This document shows, piece by piece, positions 1-10,312 of a stretch of DNA of 64,000 nucleotides. The notes beneath the pieces were generated by a model, which saw only the letters and a list, made by a program, of their open reading frames with translations, made no database searches and was not told where the DNA came from. The stretch's first letter is position 1. Each line of letters begins with the position of its first letter. The position numbers were made by a program, and so were the translations under genes. Source of the stretch: Stachybotrys elegans (taxonomy: Eukaryota; Ascomycota; Sordariomycetes; Hypocreales; Stachybotryaceae); NCBI GenBank assembly GCA_020746835.1, contig JAGPNK010000005.1, positions 1,550,001 through 1,614,000 on the forward strand, in the 5' to 3' direction.

Positions 1-1134
1 GGAGCCCAGGGGAGCGAACTCAGTCAGCCAGATGGGGCGACCGCCGCAGACCTCGTGGGCCTTCTCAATGTGGGTGAGGAGAGTGTCGGCGTACTGAGCC
101 TCAGAGTACCAGTGGACGGGGCAGAAATCGACGTGGCAGTCGGACTGGCCCTCGCAGATATCCATGAAAGACTTGAGCCAGTCGAGACCCTCGCCGGGGT
201 TGCCACTGTTGGAGACGGCGGGGGCGCCAACGAGCACCTGGCCAGCGTATTTGCTCACGAAGGTAGCGTGGGCAGAAGCAGCACGGCCGGGGTCCATGTT
301 GGCCTGGCTGCCAATGTCAGGCTCGTTGAAGCTGAGGACAGCCTTGGAGCCAGAGGCGATGGCAGCGTCGGCATCGTTGAACCAGTGGCTGGTGTGCATG
401 TCGGCATCACCCCAGAGCATGGGAATGTAGTTCATGGAAGACTCGAGGCCAGAGGAAGAGGAGCCCCAGTTGTAGGTCCAACCGCAGGTCTTGCAGGCAT
501 CGCCGAAAGTTTGGGCGAGAGAAGGGTCATTGTAGGCAAGACCACGCTTGTTGAAGAGTCCACCAGAAGGAGCCTGAGGGACGCTGGTCGGGGTCGGGGC
601 AGCAGAGCTGGTGGGCTTGGTGGCAGGAGCGTTCTCGACGGGAGCGTTCTCAACAGGAGCATTCTCAACAGGAGCGTTCTCGACGGGAGTGTTCTCGACG
701 GGAGTGTTCTCAACTGGAGTGTTCTCGACGGGAGTGTTCTCAACCGGAGCGTTCTCGACAGGGGCGTTCTCTGCAGGAGAAGGAGCGGCGGGAGCAGGGC
801 TGGGAGCGATGCTCACATGAGGGACAGTCGCCTCGTTGATGGGCTCGGGGGCGGCAGGAGCAGGAGCAACCTCGACAGGAGCAGCGGTAGTCGCAGGAAC
901 AACAACGACCGAGGTGGAGATGACGGTGGGAACGTTGGAGGTGATCTCAACAACAGGGTCGGCGACCTTGGTGGGCTCCTGGCCAGCGGTGACGTAGACA
1001 GTCTCCCAGACGGTAACCCAGTCAACCTCGAGAGCCCTCTTGTCGATGTTGTGGAGGTGGCGGTGGGAGTTGAAGGCCATGGCCTGCTCGGCGAGAGCGG
1101 CGGCGGCGACAACGGCGGCGACCTTGGAGTACAT
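1..1134 (-). CDS. Secreted GH128-type beta-glucanase (Asl1-like), 3' end missing
   Basis: Uninterrupted reading frame of 378 codons running off the left edge of the window, so the C-terminus (probably a few tens of residues) is missing. A signal peptide (MYSKVAAVVAAAALAEQAMA) is followed by a dibasic DKR site near residue 30 that could be a Kex2 cleavage point. A long Pro/Ala/Thr/Val-rich linker comes next, with ten PVEN(A/T) repeats at about residues 120-170. From about residue 190 comes the glycosyl hydrolase catalytic core of the Asl1/GH128 type (GLAYND, CGWTYNW, then SFNEPD with E at about 271, and WLTEFA with E at about 372). In this family the two glutamates are the acid/base and the nucleophile acting on beta-1,3-glucan. 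The protein is probably extracellular or wall-bound and acts in wall remodelling. Family assignment is firm; substrate is inferred. Confidence 0.88.
   Translation of the reverse strand, partial: MYSKVAAVVAAAALAEQAMAFNSHRHLHNIDKRALEVDWVTVWETVYVTAGQEPTKVADPVVEITSNVPTVISTSVVVVPATTAAPVEVAPAPAAPEPINEATVPHVSIAPSPAPAAPSPAENAPVENAPVENTPVENTPVENTPVENTPVENAPVENAPVENAPVENAPATKPTSSAAPTPTSVPQAPSGGLFNKRGLAYNDPSLAQTFGDACKTCGWTYNWGSSSSGLESSMNYIPMLWGDADMHTSHWFNDADAAIASGSKAVLSFNEPDIGSQANMDPGRAASAHATFVSKYAGQVLVGAPAVSNSGNPGEGLDWLKSFMDICEGQSDCHVDFCPVHWYSEAQYADTLLTHIEKAHEVCGGRPIWLTEFAPLGS
626..775 (-). repeat. Ten 15-bp tandem repeats encoding PVEN(A/T)
   Basis: Ten in-frame 15-bp units lie inside the GH128 gene. 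Read in the gene direction, the units end AENA, VENA, VENT x4 and VENA x4. Third-position differences between units show the array is not freshly copied throughout, but the block of four identical VENT units suggests recent slippage. It lengthens the linker between signal region and catalytic core. Confidence 0.93.
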
Positions 1135-4100
1135 GGTGATGGTGCTTGTAGGTATGCGCAGCTACCGATATGGGCGAAGGTGAAGATGAAGGACAAGTGC
1201 AAGATGATGTATCTTTTTGCTTGTCGACAAAAGGGTGTCTCTCCTTCAAGGATAGACGAAAACCAGTGAATAATGAATGTCACGGAGTGAGACGGTTCCA
1301 AGTTGGCCCAAGGGGTGTGTGTGGGTGTGTGAGTGTGTGAGTGTTTGTGGTGACGAGGTTTCTGTTTGGACTTCTCAAGGATCGGCACGGCCGGGCTTTT
1401 AGAGAGCGAGCTGCAGTCTTTCAAAGACGCAAATAAAGGAATGTGAAACGAACAGCGAAAGGAAGGGTGCTGAACGTCGGGGTGTTTTTGTCTGAAGGAG
1501 AAAGGAAGGACGATGGTGAAGGAGAAGAAATCAGAGGAAGAAGAGGGAGGAAGACGAGGGTCTTTGAGGGCGGCAGGATCGGGATAAAAGAAGGGCGGTG
1601 GATCATTGAGCTCCCACACAATGGGCCTACCCTCCCGCGTACAATACTTAAGTACAGTGTGCTACCTTAGCACCTACCCACAGGTACCTGCTAGGTTGTA
1701 CCTACAGTTGCCAGGTACCTCTGCATAAGGCGGCATGCCAGCCAACACTTTGGGTACCAGTAGCCCTGAGGTTAGTCGTCCTTTTGGGAGTCCAGATTTT
1801 CTCCGAGATGCTCACTAGCAGCCCAGATGGAAGCGCAATCGCTCCATCATGGGCCACGGATCCCGGGCATGGATCAGGATCAGCTCGAGTCGTGGAGACC
1901 TGGCCAAGCTGCCAAGCTAGCGCATGTCGTGTACCCTTGCATGACCTTTGCCCTGCCCTGCCTTGCCTGCCATGCCTTGCCTTGCTTGACTCTATGAAAG
2001 AGCTAGGTATCCGTTATCCGAGTCGGCAGTCTAGACAGTCCACTTAGGCCTCTACTCAATGGGGTAATATCCGTAATAGCATGGAAGAGGCCATGGCTTG
2101 GGGAGAAAAGGGCAGACAGGCCACTGCAGGGGTGCGGAGGAAGGAGGGAAGAGGAAGAAGGAGTACATCGATTTACATGTGAAATGTGCAGGGGTTCCAA
2201 GTTCCTTCTCTCTTCCCCTCTCACCGTGCTTTTTTTCCCCCTCCCTCCCTGTGTGATGGCCTCAGTGGTCATCTGCCGTCTCTCCTGCAGCAACCGCCAC
2301 AGCCAGCGAATAGCATCAAGCTCGGTGCATCTCGCGCTGTATCAGGTTCGACAGATGGTGGACCGCCACCAGCCTCGTTAGCCAGGGGAAACGTGGGCGG
2401 TAGCGTTGTCCTGACAGACGCCAGCACTGCCAGCGCACCGGCAAGCCCACGCGGCCAGTCCAAACGAAAACTCACTTGACCAAGCCTAGCCCAGCACAGC
2501 ACACCAACAGGCCAGGACCGGTCAAGCGCCAGGGGTACGGCAGCCGCCTCCTCGCCGCGATTCGCCACGGCGGAGACGAGATGCAGGCCAGCGGCCCAAT
2601 CCTCGGTCGGCGCCACCATCCAACATCGAAACATCCGCTTCGTTCGGATGCAGGTCCCAGCGGCTACCTGCAAGGTACCAGTCTCGAGAATACGACCCCC
2701 GCCCACGGTCAAGCCCGCTATCTCTCTCCCCCTCGTCTCTTGCGACCTCCTCCTCTCTTCCTCAGTGCTAGCATCCGCTCCAGGCTCGGCACTGGCAGCT
2801 TTGGGGGAAATGTTCTATATGCGGGTTTTTCTCATTGATAGGATCGCATCCCATTCCCCCTGAACCAGGGAGCGCAATCACAACTATCCTCCAGAGTACA
2901 GTGTTGTCCAGAGAGTCATGTTGGCTTGCGATAACGACTCGCTGTGTCGCAGCAAACTTGACTCGCCCCCGCCCATGGTGCAGTAGTCCCTCAGAACCGC
3001 GCGCTCCATGGTTTCCTGCGCTGCACTGTCATCGAACGACCTTCCATGCGGCCCCCGCTCGCCCCATGAAACGTGGACGTTTGTGGATGGGCGGCTCGAC
3101 ACGTCTGTGTCCGCGCAAAGACTGCCAGTTCATCTCATTGTATGTACTTTGTTCCACCATCTGCATCCGCAAAGCATCTCATGCCAGCCCAATGACACCC
3201 GGTCAGTCGCCAGCTCACCTCAGCATTCACAATGTCCCCTTGAAGGATATGCCGATGTCGTGCCTCTATCTCACTAGCTCATGGCACAGCACATTCCGAG
3301 TCCCGACCAAGTGGCCGCGCATGCCCGGCTACGCCGCTATGAATAGGCACAGCCAGCCCATGCTCTCTTTTGTTGGTTTTATCGTTTCGTGTTTCTGCTG
3401 CTCTTGGCAGATGAACATGTGTCATCCTTTCCCCAGATGGCTTCCTAACGCTAATGCACCAAATTAATTGGCATTTCTGTTACGACAATAACTTCATGCG
3501 GGTCCCTGGTTGTACACCCACCCTTATCCCATGCACTCGAAGAGGAAACAAGCCCTTTCCGAGCTCTCGGCACCTTACGTGGCCCGCTATTCCACTTGCC
3601 CCATCGTGAGACAACAAGCGAAATTACTCCCGCGCCTTCAGGACCACACTAGAAACTTGGCTTTTGATCCGCCACGGGGATCAAAGAAGAGCGAGAAAAA
3701 AAACTTCAGTGGCCCACCTCTGACTGTTTACGAAGCTTCCAGACCTGGTGGTTTACTGTCATCATGAGGGGGCTAGTTACGTGTTCCATCCCACTCTGGA
3801 TGAAGGCGGGTGCGGTAGCCTGTGGGTGCATGCTTGCTTGGCCTTGGCCCATCAGATCAAGATAACATTGTGGGCCATATTCTTTGTTGTCCAAGTTCAG
3901 GCACCGTCCCTTGTTGAAGGGCCGAACATGAGCGGAGAGGCATTGCCCACCGAAAAAGAAAAGAAAAAATCATGCGCTTTGTTGAGGCTGGCCAGACGGG
4001 CCTAGTATTGTTTGCTTCGTCTGGCTGGTCAGCATACGTATGCCTTGTGCAATGATTACGAGGCTGTCGGCGGGCATTGACCTGGGCCACCTCACCACCG

Positions 4101-6702
4101 CCCTCACCTGCTGATGAATGCTGATCAGTGACGGCCACTTTCTCGCCTTGGCTATGATCATCCCAGGAACATATCGCTCGGGTCCAGTCTTCCATAGTTC
4201 CAAGATGTTCCTTTGCTGGATCACCGTTCCCGTGGCGGACTCGGCGGAGGAGAAAAAACTTGGAACTGGGTAGGGCTGGCACATCAACCCTAATGACTGA
4301 CTGGACTTGTTTCTCTCGGGTCACCACTCACCTATGGTAAAGATTGGCTTGTGGGTCGTCTTACCCAGCTGGGTGTTGGAAGCAACAAGGCTTGTTTGCC
4401 GCTTCCACCATCTTCCTTGCCGTATGAGCTGTTCATCAACATCTGACGTGGTGTGTGCGACTGCTGCCCTGTTTGGACGGGTGGCCTCACCACGGGATTG
4501 TTGCCAACAAGGTGAGCTCCGAAGCCACCAGCTGGAATGCCGCCTCTCAATTATATCTGAGACATTTTGTGTGCCGATCATATCTACTTTACGGTGATTT
4601 GTGCGACACAATGCACGGCGCTGCGTTCTGGCCCATTTGTGCGACCAGACAATCTATCACAGACAATACACATGAGGACGGCTATGTTAGGGATATTCAG
4701 CTGGCCTGTGGCTGATTACTAGTAGGCTGCTGAACCTGCCCCTTTCCCCGCCCGACGAATGACTCTGAACATGGCCGTCCAGGCTTCTGGGTCAGATACT
4801 TGGGGTGCAGGGTAGGTCGAGCATGGTGCACCTGATTCATCACGTGCTCTTGACTTCAGACCAGACGAGGTGTTGCTGCCGCCAAGTGAAGGAACAGAAT
4901 AAAGTGATAGAAAATGCGATCTGATAAGAACAATGTCTATACTTGGTTGATGGCATGACTACTAGTACCTACAGTGAGTGGTCCGGTTGTGGCATGTCTG
5001 TTCCCATTCTTGTTTCTCTTCCCGGCATGACTGATCCGTCGTTGTGCGGCTCGTGAAGCTGTGCCTCAGGTATTGCAGATCCGATCCGATTCCCGAACTC
5101 GGGACGGGCGCAGTAGACAGGCTTCCCGTGGGCTTCGTGTCGGCAAGGTGCTTAAGGTGAGTTGCCCATGGTTTTATGCTCTTGAATCACTTTCCCACCA
5201 AGTCTGGGACTTTGCCGTCCGGATCCTTTGGTGTACCAGTCACAAGACCCGTGGGTGCCGAGAAGGATGGAGAGTCTCCGCATTGTTTACACGGAAGAAG
5301 TGAACCAGGCTGCTTCTGGGTTCGCAAAATGAGACGGATCTCACGGTGATACGGCGGTCTAGAAGCCAGGTTCGCGGTTGACTGCCAATGAATGCCAATG
5401 TAAATTAAGCTTACCTGTTAAAAGCGGTTCCCATCTCCATAGTCAGCTGTTGTCCAGGGTTCGTCCGATCCAGATAAGCTGGGGTGATGAGTGCATCTTG
5501 GAGAATGACAGTAGTTCACGGGCTAGGCCGAGAGACGAAGGAATTTAGCGTTGATCTCAAAGTAATCTACTTAGCCATGTACGAAGATGATTCTGTAAAC
5601 TCGTCGACTGCACTTGGAAAATATGGTACGTCCTGTAGCCCCAGGTGATTGTCATGTGTAGATGCACAGTACCTGAGGCCATGATTGCATATATTCTGTG
5701 GAATACAGCCACGGTAGGATCACCCATGTCAAATAATGCACATGGATATATTCTACCCACTATGGAGGCATATAAACTGGACTACTTCGACCTCTCTGCC
5801 ACCGACATGACCGATGCGCTTGCATGCCAAGCTCTACCAGCGAGCGATTCAGCAAAAGTTCTCGCCATAGGCTTCCATAGATCAAACCGTTTAGAAGCGG
5901 CTTCATAGCCAGTTTCGGACCGGCTGCTGTGGAAGATGCATGTATGGACTGTACGTATCCGCACTTTGTCTGCCAGGGTTTCTAAACCCCGGCGGCAACC
6001 TGACGGCAAGCCAGGGCTTCTTACATTACCTTCCACAAACGGTAGAGAATACAATAAAGAGCCCAATGAGGAGTCTTGCCGACGGAAATGATAAGCGAAC
6101 CGCATGCGATTTAGGATCGTGAATAGCTTGGTACTGGATAGTTAACTTGGGTATCTCATGCCGATTTCACGAACAACGTTTGACACCCCGCATGATCAAC
6201 GTAGCTGTGCGGTATGACGTTGATGTTGAAATCGATCGTTCTGCCACATCCATGGCATAATAAGGCTTGCAGAGGGATGGAAATGAACAGGAGACTACAT
6301 ACATGGCTCAAGCCCAATGACTTCAAACACAACTCACATATAGTGAGATAGTGAGCACAGCCATGAACAAGTGAGCTGGATAAAACGACTGGGGTGAGAG
6401 ACTTGTGGACTGTCTTCAGGTGGTTGTCCACAGAAGGAAGCCCTATCCCAGAATAATGGAGATGGGAGCCCGACACCCTGCCATTGCAAGTAGAGTATGC
6501 CATCACGAAGAAGACCATGGGATTCAATGGGGCCGAGCCTCTGGCCTAAGAGCCGTCGGCGTTTGACTCGTTGACGGGAAGCCCACGGCGAGGACAGCCC
6601 GTAGGTAGAACGTCTATATAAACTCGAGAATCGCCGCTCATCTTCTACATTTTCAGAGAACCACCACCGCTCACCTCCCCTCTACTCAGCGGAACCATCA
6701 CG
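1135..6702. other. Gene-poor interval with no recognisable gene
   Basis: Between the divergent starts of the GH128 gene (1134, -) and the secreted-protein gene (6703, +). The first 500 bp carry GT-rich and GA-rich tracts expected of a 5' leader and promoter. Two AGGTACCT palindromes lie at 1682-1689 and 1713-1720. Short open frames occur throughout, the longest near 2269-2712 (-) and 2835-3467 (+), but none shows a domain, signal peptide or plausible splicing that I recognise. I see no tRNA, transposon or terminal repeat. Confidence 0.6.
6615..6622 (+). promoter_or_regulatory. TATA box of the secreted-protein gene
   Basis: The sequence TATATAAA lies 81-88 bp before the start codon at 6703 and is followed by a CT/CA-rich stretch of the kind seen around fungal transcription starts. 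It supports the choice of 6703 as the start and a leader of about 50 nt. Confidence 0.6.
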
Positions 6703-7492
6703 ATGCGTTCCGCTACCGTTTTCTTGCTCGCCGCCTTGGCCGGCATGGTAAGCACTCTGCCCTTTGGGAGTCATCATCTTGACGACTTCGCTGACTTGCG
6801 CTTCCTAGGCTACCGCTGCCACCGGCGAGGTCAAGCCCCCCATGGAGGGATACACCGTTGAGGAGCCCGCCTGGGAGTTTGACATTGAAGAGGGCAAGCC
6901 TCCTGTGGTCCTCAAGGGAACCGCCGAGAGCGTCATGGACCAGCTCACTGCCGACTACCCCGACTTTGCCAGCAAAGCGCTGGCCCGCATCGCCAGCGTG
7001 AACGTCGATAGCGTTGGCCAATCGTCAGCCGTCCCGGAGGGCCTCACCAAGCGCGACAGCAACCTCTGCTGGGTGTTCCCCATTGCCCGTGAGAACTACA
7101 TCCGCGATGGCATCGTGTACCTGCACGGTGTGCCTGGCCGCCCTAGCATCCCCGCTGGTCCTCGCGTCTGTCACCGAGTCAGCTGCTCGTGGGGCTCTGG
7201 TATTTGGTGGTGCAACGACGTGAGTTGGACTGCCCGGGACCAAGACGTGAAATGACGTCGATGTGTGTGTGGGTGTGTGTGTGTGTGTGTTTGCTGACCC
7301 AAGAGACAGAACAACTTCTCCAAGACGCTCGGCTCCTACAAGGACATTGCCAACGGCGCCCAGGCCTGCAACAACGAGTGCCGCCGCTTCGCGTTCGACG
7401 CTGGACTCGACACTGGCTGGTGGACCAGCGGCCAGCGCTTCCATAACGACGGCATCAACATCATCATCCGTGGTGGCGAGGCAAACTGCTAA
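6703..7492 (+). CDS. Small secreted cysteine-rich protein with propeptide (candidate effector)
   Basis: Join 6703-6747, 6809-7219, 7310-7492, giving 212 aa. A signal peptide (MRSATVFLLAALAGMATA) leads an acidic Cys-free propeptide to about residue 97. There a LTKR dibasic site suggests Kex2 processing before a mature domain of about 115 aa. The mature part has seven cysteines, in order LCWVF, VCHRVSC, WWCND, QACNNEC and a C-terminal EANC, and many Trp and Gly residues. The first intron splits the signal peptide; the second sits right after WWCND and holds a GT microsatellite. I recognise the general look of ascomycete secreted proteins with an R-V-S-C-S...WWCND core, but cannot name a characterised family. 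Release outside the cell is well supported; a role in host interaction or antagonism is only an inference. An odd cysteine count leaves one free Cys or a dimer. Confidence 0.85.
7262..7291 (+). repeat. GT microsatellite inside an intron
   Basis: A TG/GT run with one GGG interruption inside the second intron (7220-7309) of the secreted-protein gene. It is close to the acceptor, so length changes could affect the distance between branch point and 3' splice site. Confidence 0.85.
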
Positions 7493-10312
7493 ATATGTGT
7501 GGAAACGAGAAGGCACTCCGCTTGCTGAGCACTGTCAGCGCAGAGCAGCTCTTGGACGAGATGCATATGTGTTGGCGCGCAAGTCTGATGGCTACGAGCC
7601 TGGGAGGGAGGATTTTATGGTATAGCATAGTTCTGGAACTTCCTCATAACGACAATAGACTGCACAATATCTCGCCAGAGTAAAAAGTCCATATGTGGAT
7701 ACGACCATCTTTGTTCCTTGTGATGAAAGCTCGATATGTGTAGTGGAATGTGGGACGGCATAAGTGCACAAATAGGGGCCCTCGTCCACCTGCGTAACAG
7801 GCCTTGCTTCTCTCTTTAATCAACCATGTTCCTATGCGGTACTATTACTAATTAGACTAAAGGGATGTCGTGGCAGAGCAGTTGCTTGCAGTGAGGAAGA
7901 AAATAATAGTAGGGTACGCAAACAATGATAGTTGTCCTATTGCCCATACTACCAAGAACAGAGTCAGACAAGAGGCCTTCTTTGAGAGAGAGAGGACCAA
8001 GAATTGAAATGGTTAATGTCATCGACCCAGATGTGAAGACTACTGCCTTATTACGTGCATATTCACTCTTCTAACAGACTCCAAATCCTGATAGCCTCCA
8101 ACATCGGTTGGAATCAAGTACTGAGGCCGACGCATGACAGCGCTGCTGCTTCTGGGACTTGGTTTGTAGCTGTTGATACCACGCGATATTGGTAATGTCA
8201 ACTGTTTTTCAAGTGCCCACTTGCCCTGCAATCAAGCTTGGGGTGTGGCCTCTCTGGGTTGAATTTGGCGTCTTATAGACATGGCCATTACGGATTGGAA
8301 CATGATGTGGCGTGGTGTTGTTGAAATATCGTGCTTTATGGTTTACCAGGAACATGAATGCACAGGATATATCAGAAAGCCCATGTAACCAGATACTAGG
8401 GTACGAAACACAGCGTTGTTTTATCTGGGCATTCGAACCCTTATACTCGAGTCTTGGGTACGAAGAGGGATCGGTGGACCACTCTAGCCATGTGAAGGGC
8501 TATATGATAGAAACTGCCATTCTGCCAAAGGGCTTGAGCAGGAATCGTCTATTTGAGGTGGCTACGTCCGAAACCGCTCCCAATACTGGAGAGGTGCTCT
8601 AGTAGATACAGAGGGAAGAGAACTGTATACGTAAAACATAGAATGTCTATCCACAAGACAACCCCAACACTGCTTGAACTTGAACTGGGATTGTGTTATT
8701 GTGAAGAGGACTGAATGCATGCCCGGATAAAACGATAATGCGGCCTCCTGCCGGACATGCGTGGATTTGAAGTCAGCCGTTTGCAGCCTCACGACCAACA
8801 GTTGTCGGGCCTCGGGGGTTACCAATCTCCGCTGTCGCAACACCAAGATGTGTTGATAGTATGCGATCCACCTTAGAAACAAGTCGAATCGACGACACCC
8901 CGGCGCGGACCAATCATATCCTAGCTGGCGCAACAACATCCTGTAACCGGCAATTATCCCAGCATCTCGAAGGATTTCTGAGCCAAGGGAATAGATGCAT
9001 GGTCGACCCATGCAAGCTATCTCTTGGCCGCCGTATATACTACATACGTACGTAGTGGTTGCCAAGGGTTGCATAGCATATGTACAACTGGCATCCACAC
9101 TGGTACGTAGCAATCGATACAGAGCCATTGACATGACACGCAACCCTTGAGGCAATTGGCCCATTTACGCCCGCACTGTCAGGGGGATGTCCTAGCCATT
9201 GCACGCTCCATCACTGTAGGATTTATCTTCCTGTGTATAAAAGGAGAAGAAGAGGAGACATTCTCGGCTCTCGACCAATGCGCATCAAGTCTACGCCGAC
9301 AGCCGGTTGGGATAGCATTTTGACCATGGTGCTCGAAAACAATCTCTACGGAAGTCCACGGGCCGCGAAGCCGGACAACATTCGAGGCAGGGATCCGTCA
9401 TTTAAATATCTGCTCAAGTTGACATGTGGAATGCAGGGATGCTGTGCATCGATCCCAGCCCTACTTGTTAAGCCCTCTAGCAATTCGGCCGGGGTACCAT
9501 ATTCCATATCCGTCCTCAGTAATCTCCGTTGATAGTTGATAGAGATCCTTCCCAGGGGCGCAGACACGGGGACCCCTACTAAACATGTAGAGCAGAGCCA
9601 ACTAATAACTCCGTACTTGGCTACTTACTAACTACCTGTAACCTAGTAGGTAGTACTTGAGGTGCAAACCACCCGGCTGAAAATCGTGAACAATCTAATT
9701 CGAATTAGGACGAATAACCGCCCCCAGCCCCCCTGGAAACGCACTAGCTCTGGACCCCCCCGGCCGGAGGAGCTCAAGGCGGGAGCTTCAAGGCTAATGT
9801 ACCCAGTAATCGATCGCACCGCCCTCAGATCGGACAGCGCATCAAGTTCGACTCTGTACCTTGCCTACGAAATTACTAGTTTGCCCTTTTCCCGTCGCGT
9901 CTATACTTTCTCGAGACGCATTCATTTATCCACCCTTGCAAGGTTCGCCTACCGGCAGTCGACAGCAGCGGCGGACTCCATCCATCCATGTCACACACAC
10001 GCCATAGCCACCCCCCTCCACCTCCGCCTCCACCCCCACTAGGCTGCTGCTGACATTGCCGCCCCAGGACCCGACGGGACTCACAGGTACTAAATCACTA
10101 CTACAACGTACATACCTACCTACCACCTGGTACTGTGGCAGACCAACTGACTTCAACCTCCAGCTCGCCCCTCAGACTTCGCCAACCTACTATCCACCAG
10201 CAGGCAGACGTGCTGCATGCTGCATACTGCATACTGCTTACTGCATGCTACATACAGCACACAGCATACTGAATATCGCCTTCTGCCTACTGCCACTCAT
10301 CCGCCGCCCATC
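7493..10312. other. Gene-poor interval upstream of the Zn2Cys6 gene
   Basis: Visibly more A/T-rich than the flanking genes between about 7500 and 9700, with many TACGTA-like and TATA-like short motifs. One open frame of 200 codons lies at 8562-9164 (-) but shows no domain and no hydrophobic or compositional pattern I recognise. The last 100 bp hold a heptanucleotide repeat (listed separately). Confidence 0.55.
10215..10291 (+). repeat. Degenerate 7-bp repeat (GCATACT) just before a start codon
   Basis: Eleven consecutive 7-bp units of the form GCATACT, three or four exact and the others with one to several changes (GCATGCT, GCTTACT, GCCTACT and so on), ending 21 bp before the start codon of the Zn2Cys6 gene. 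It most likely lies in the 5' leader. An in-frame upstream ATG at 10217 falls inside the repeat. Confidence 0.8.

Noticed and set aside
55..1269. 404-codon plus-strand open frame opposite the GH128 gene
   Set aside because: Its Ser/Val/Leu/Asp/Asn repeats are the mirror image of the PVEN repeats, while the minus frame has a signal peptide and catalytic motifs.
2269..3467. Open frames at 2269-2712 (-) and 2835-3467 (+)
   Set aside because: No recognisable domain, signal peptide or splice partners; amino-acid make-up looks like translated non-coding DNA.
8425..8450. tRNA-like T-loop (GGGTTCGAAT on the minus strand)
   Set aside because: The base after the loop is G instead of the invariant C and no acceptor or anticodon arm can be drawn around it.
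8562..9164. 200-codon minus-strand open frame in A/T-richer DNA
   Set aside because: Starts with an ATG but shows no family, no supporting promoter and no codon preference like its neighbours. Mentioned in the findings as part of the island.
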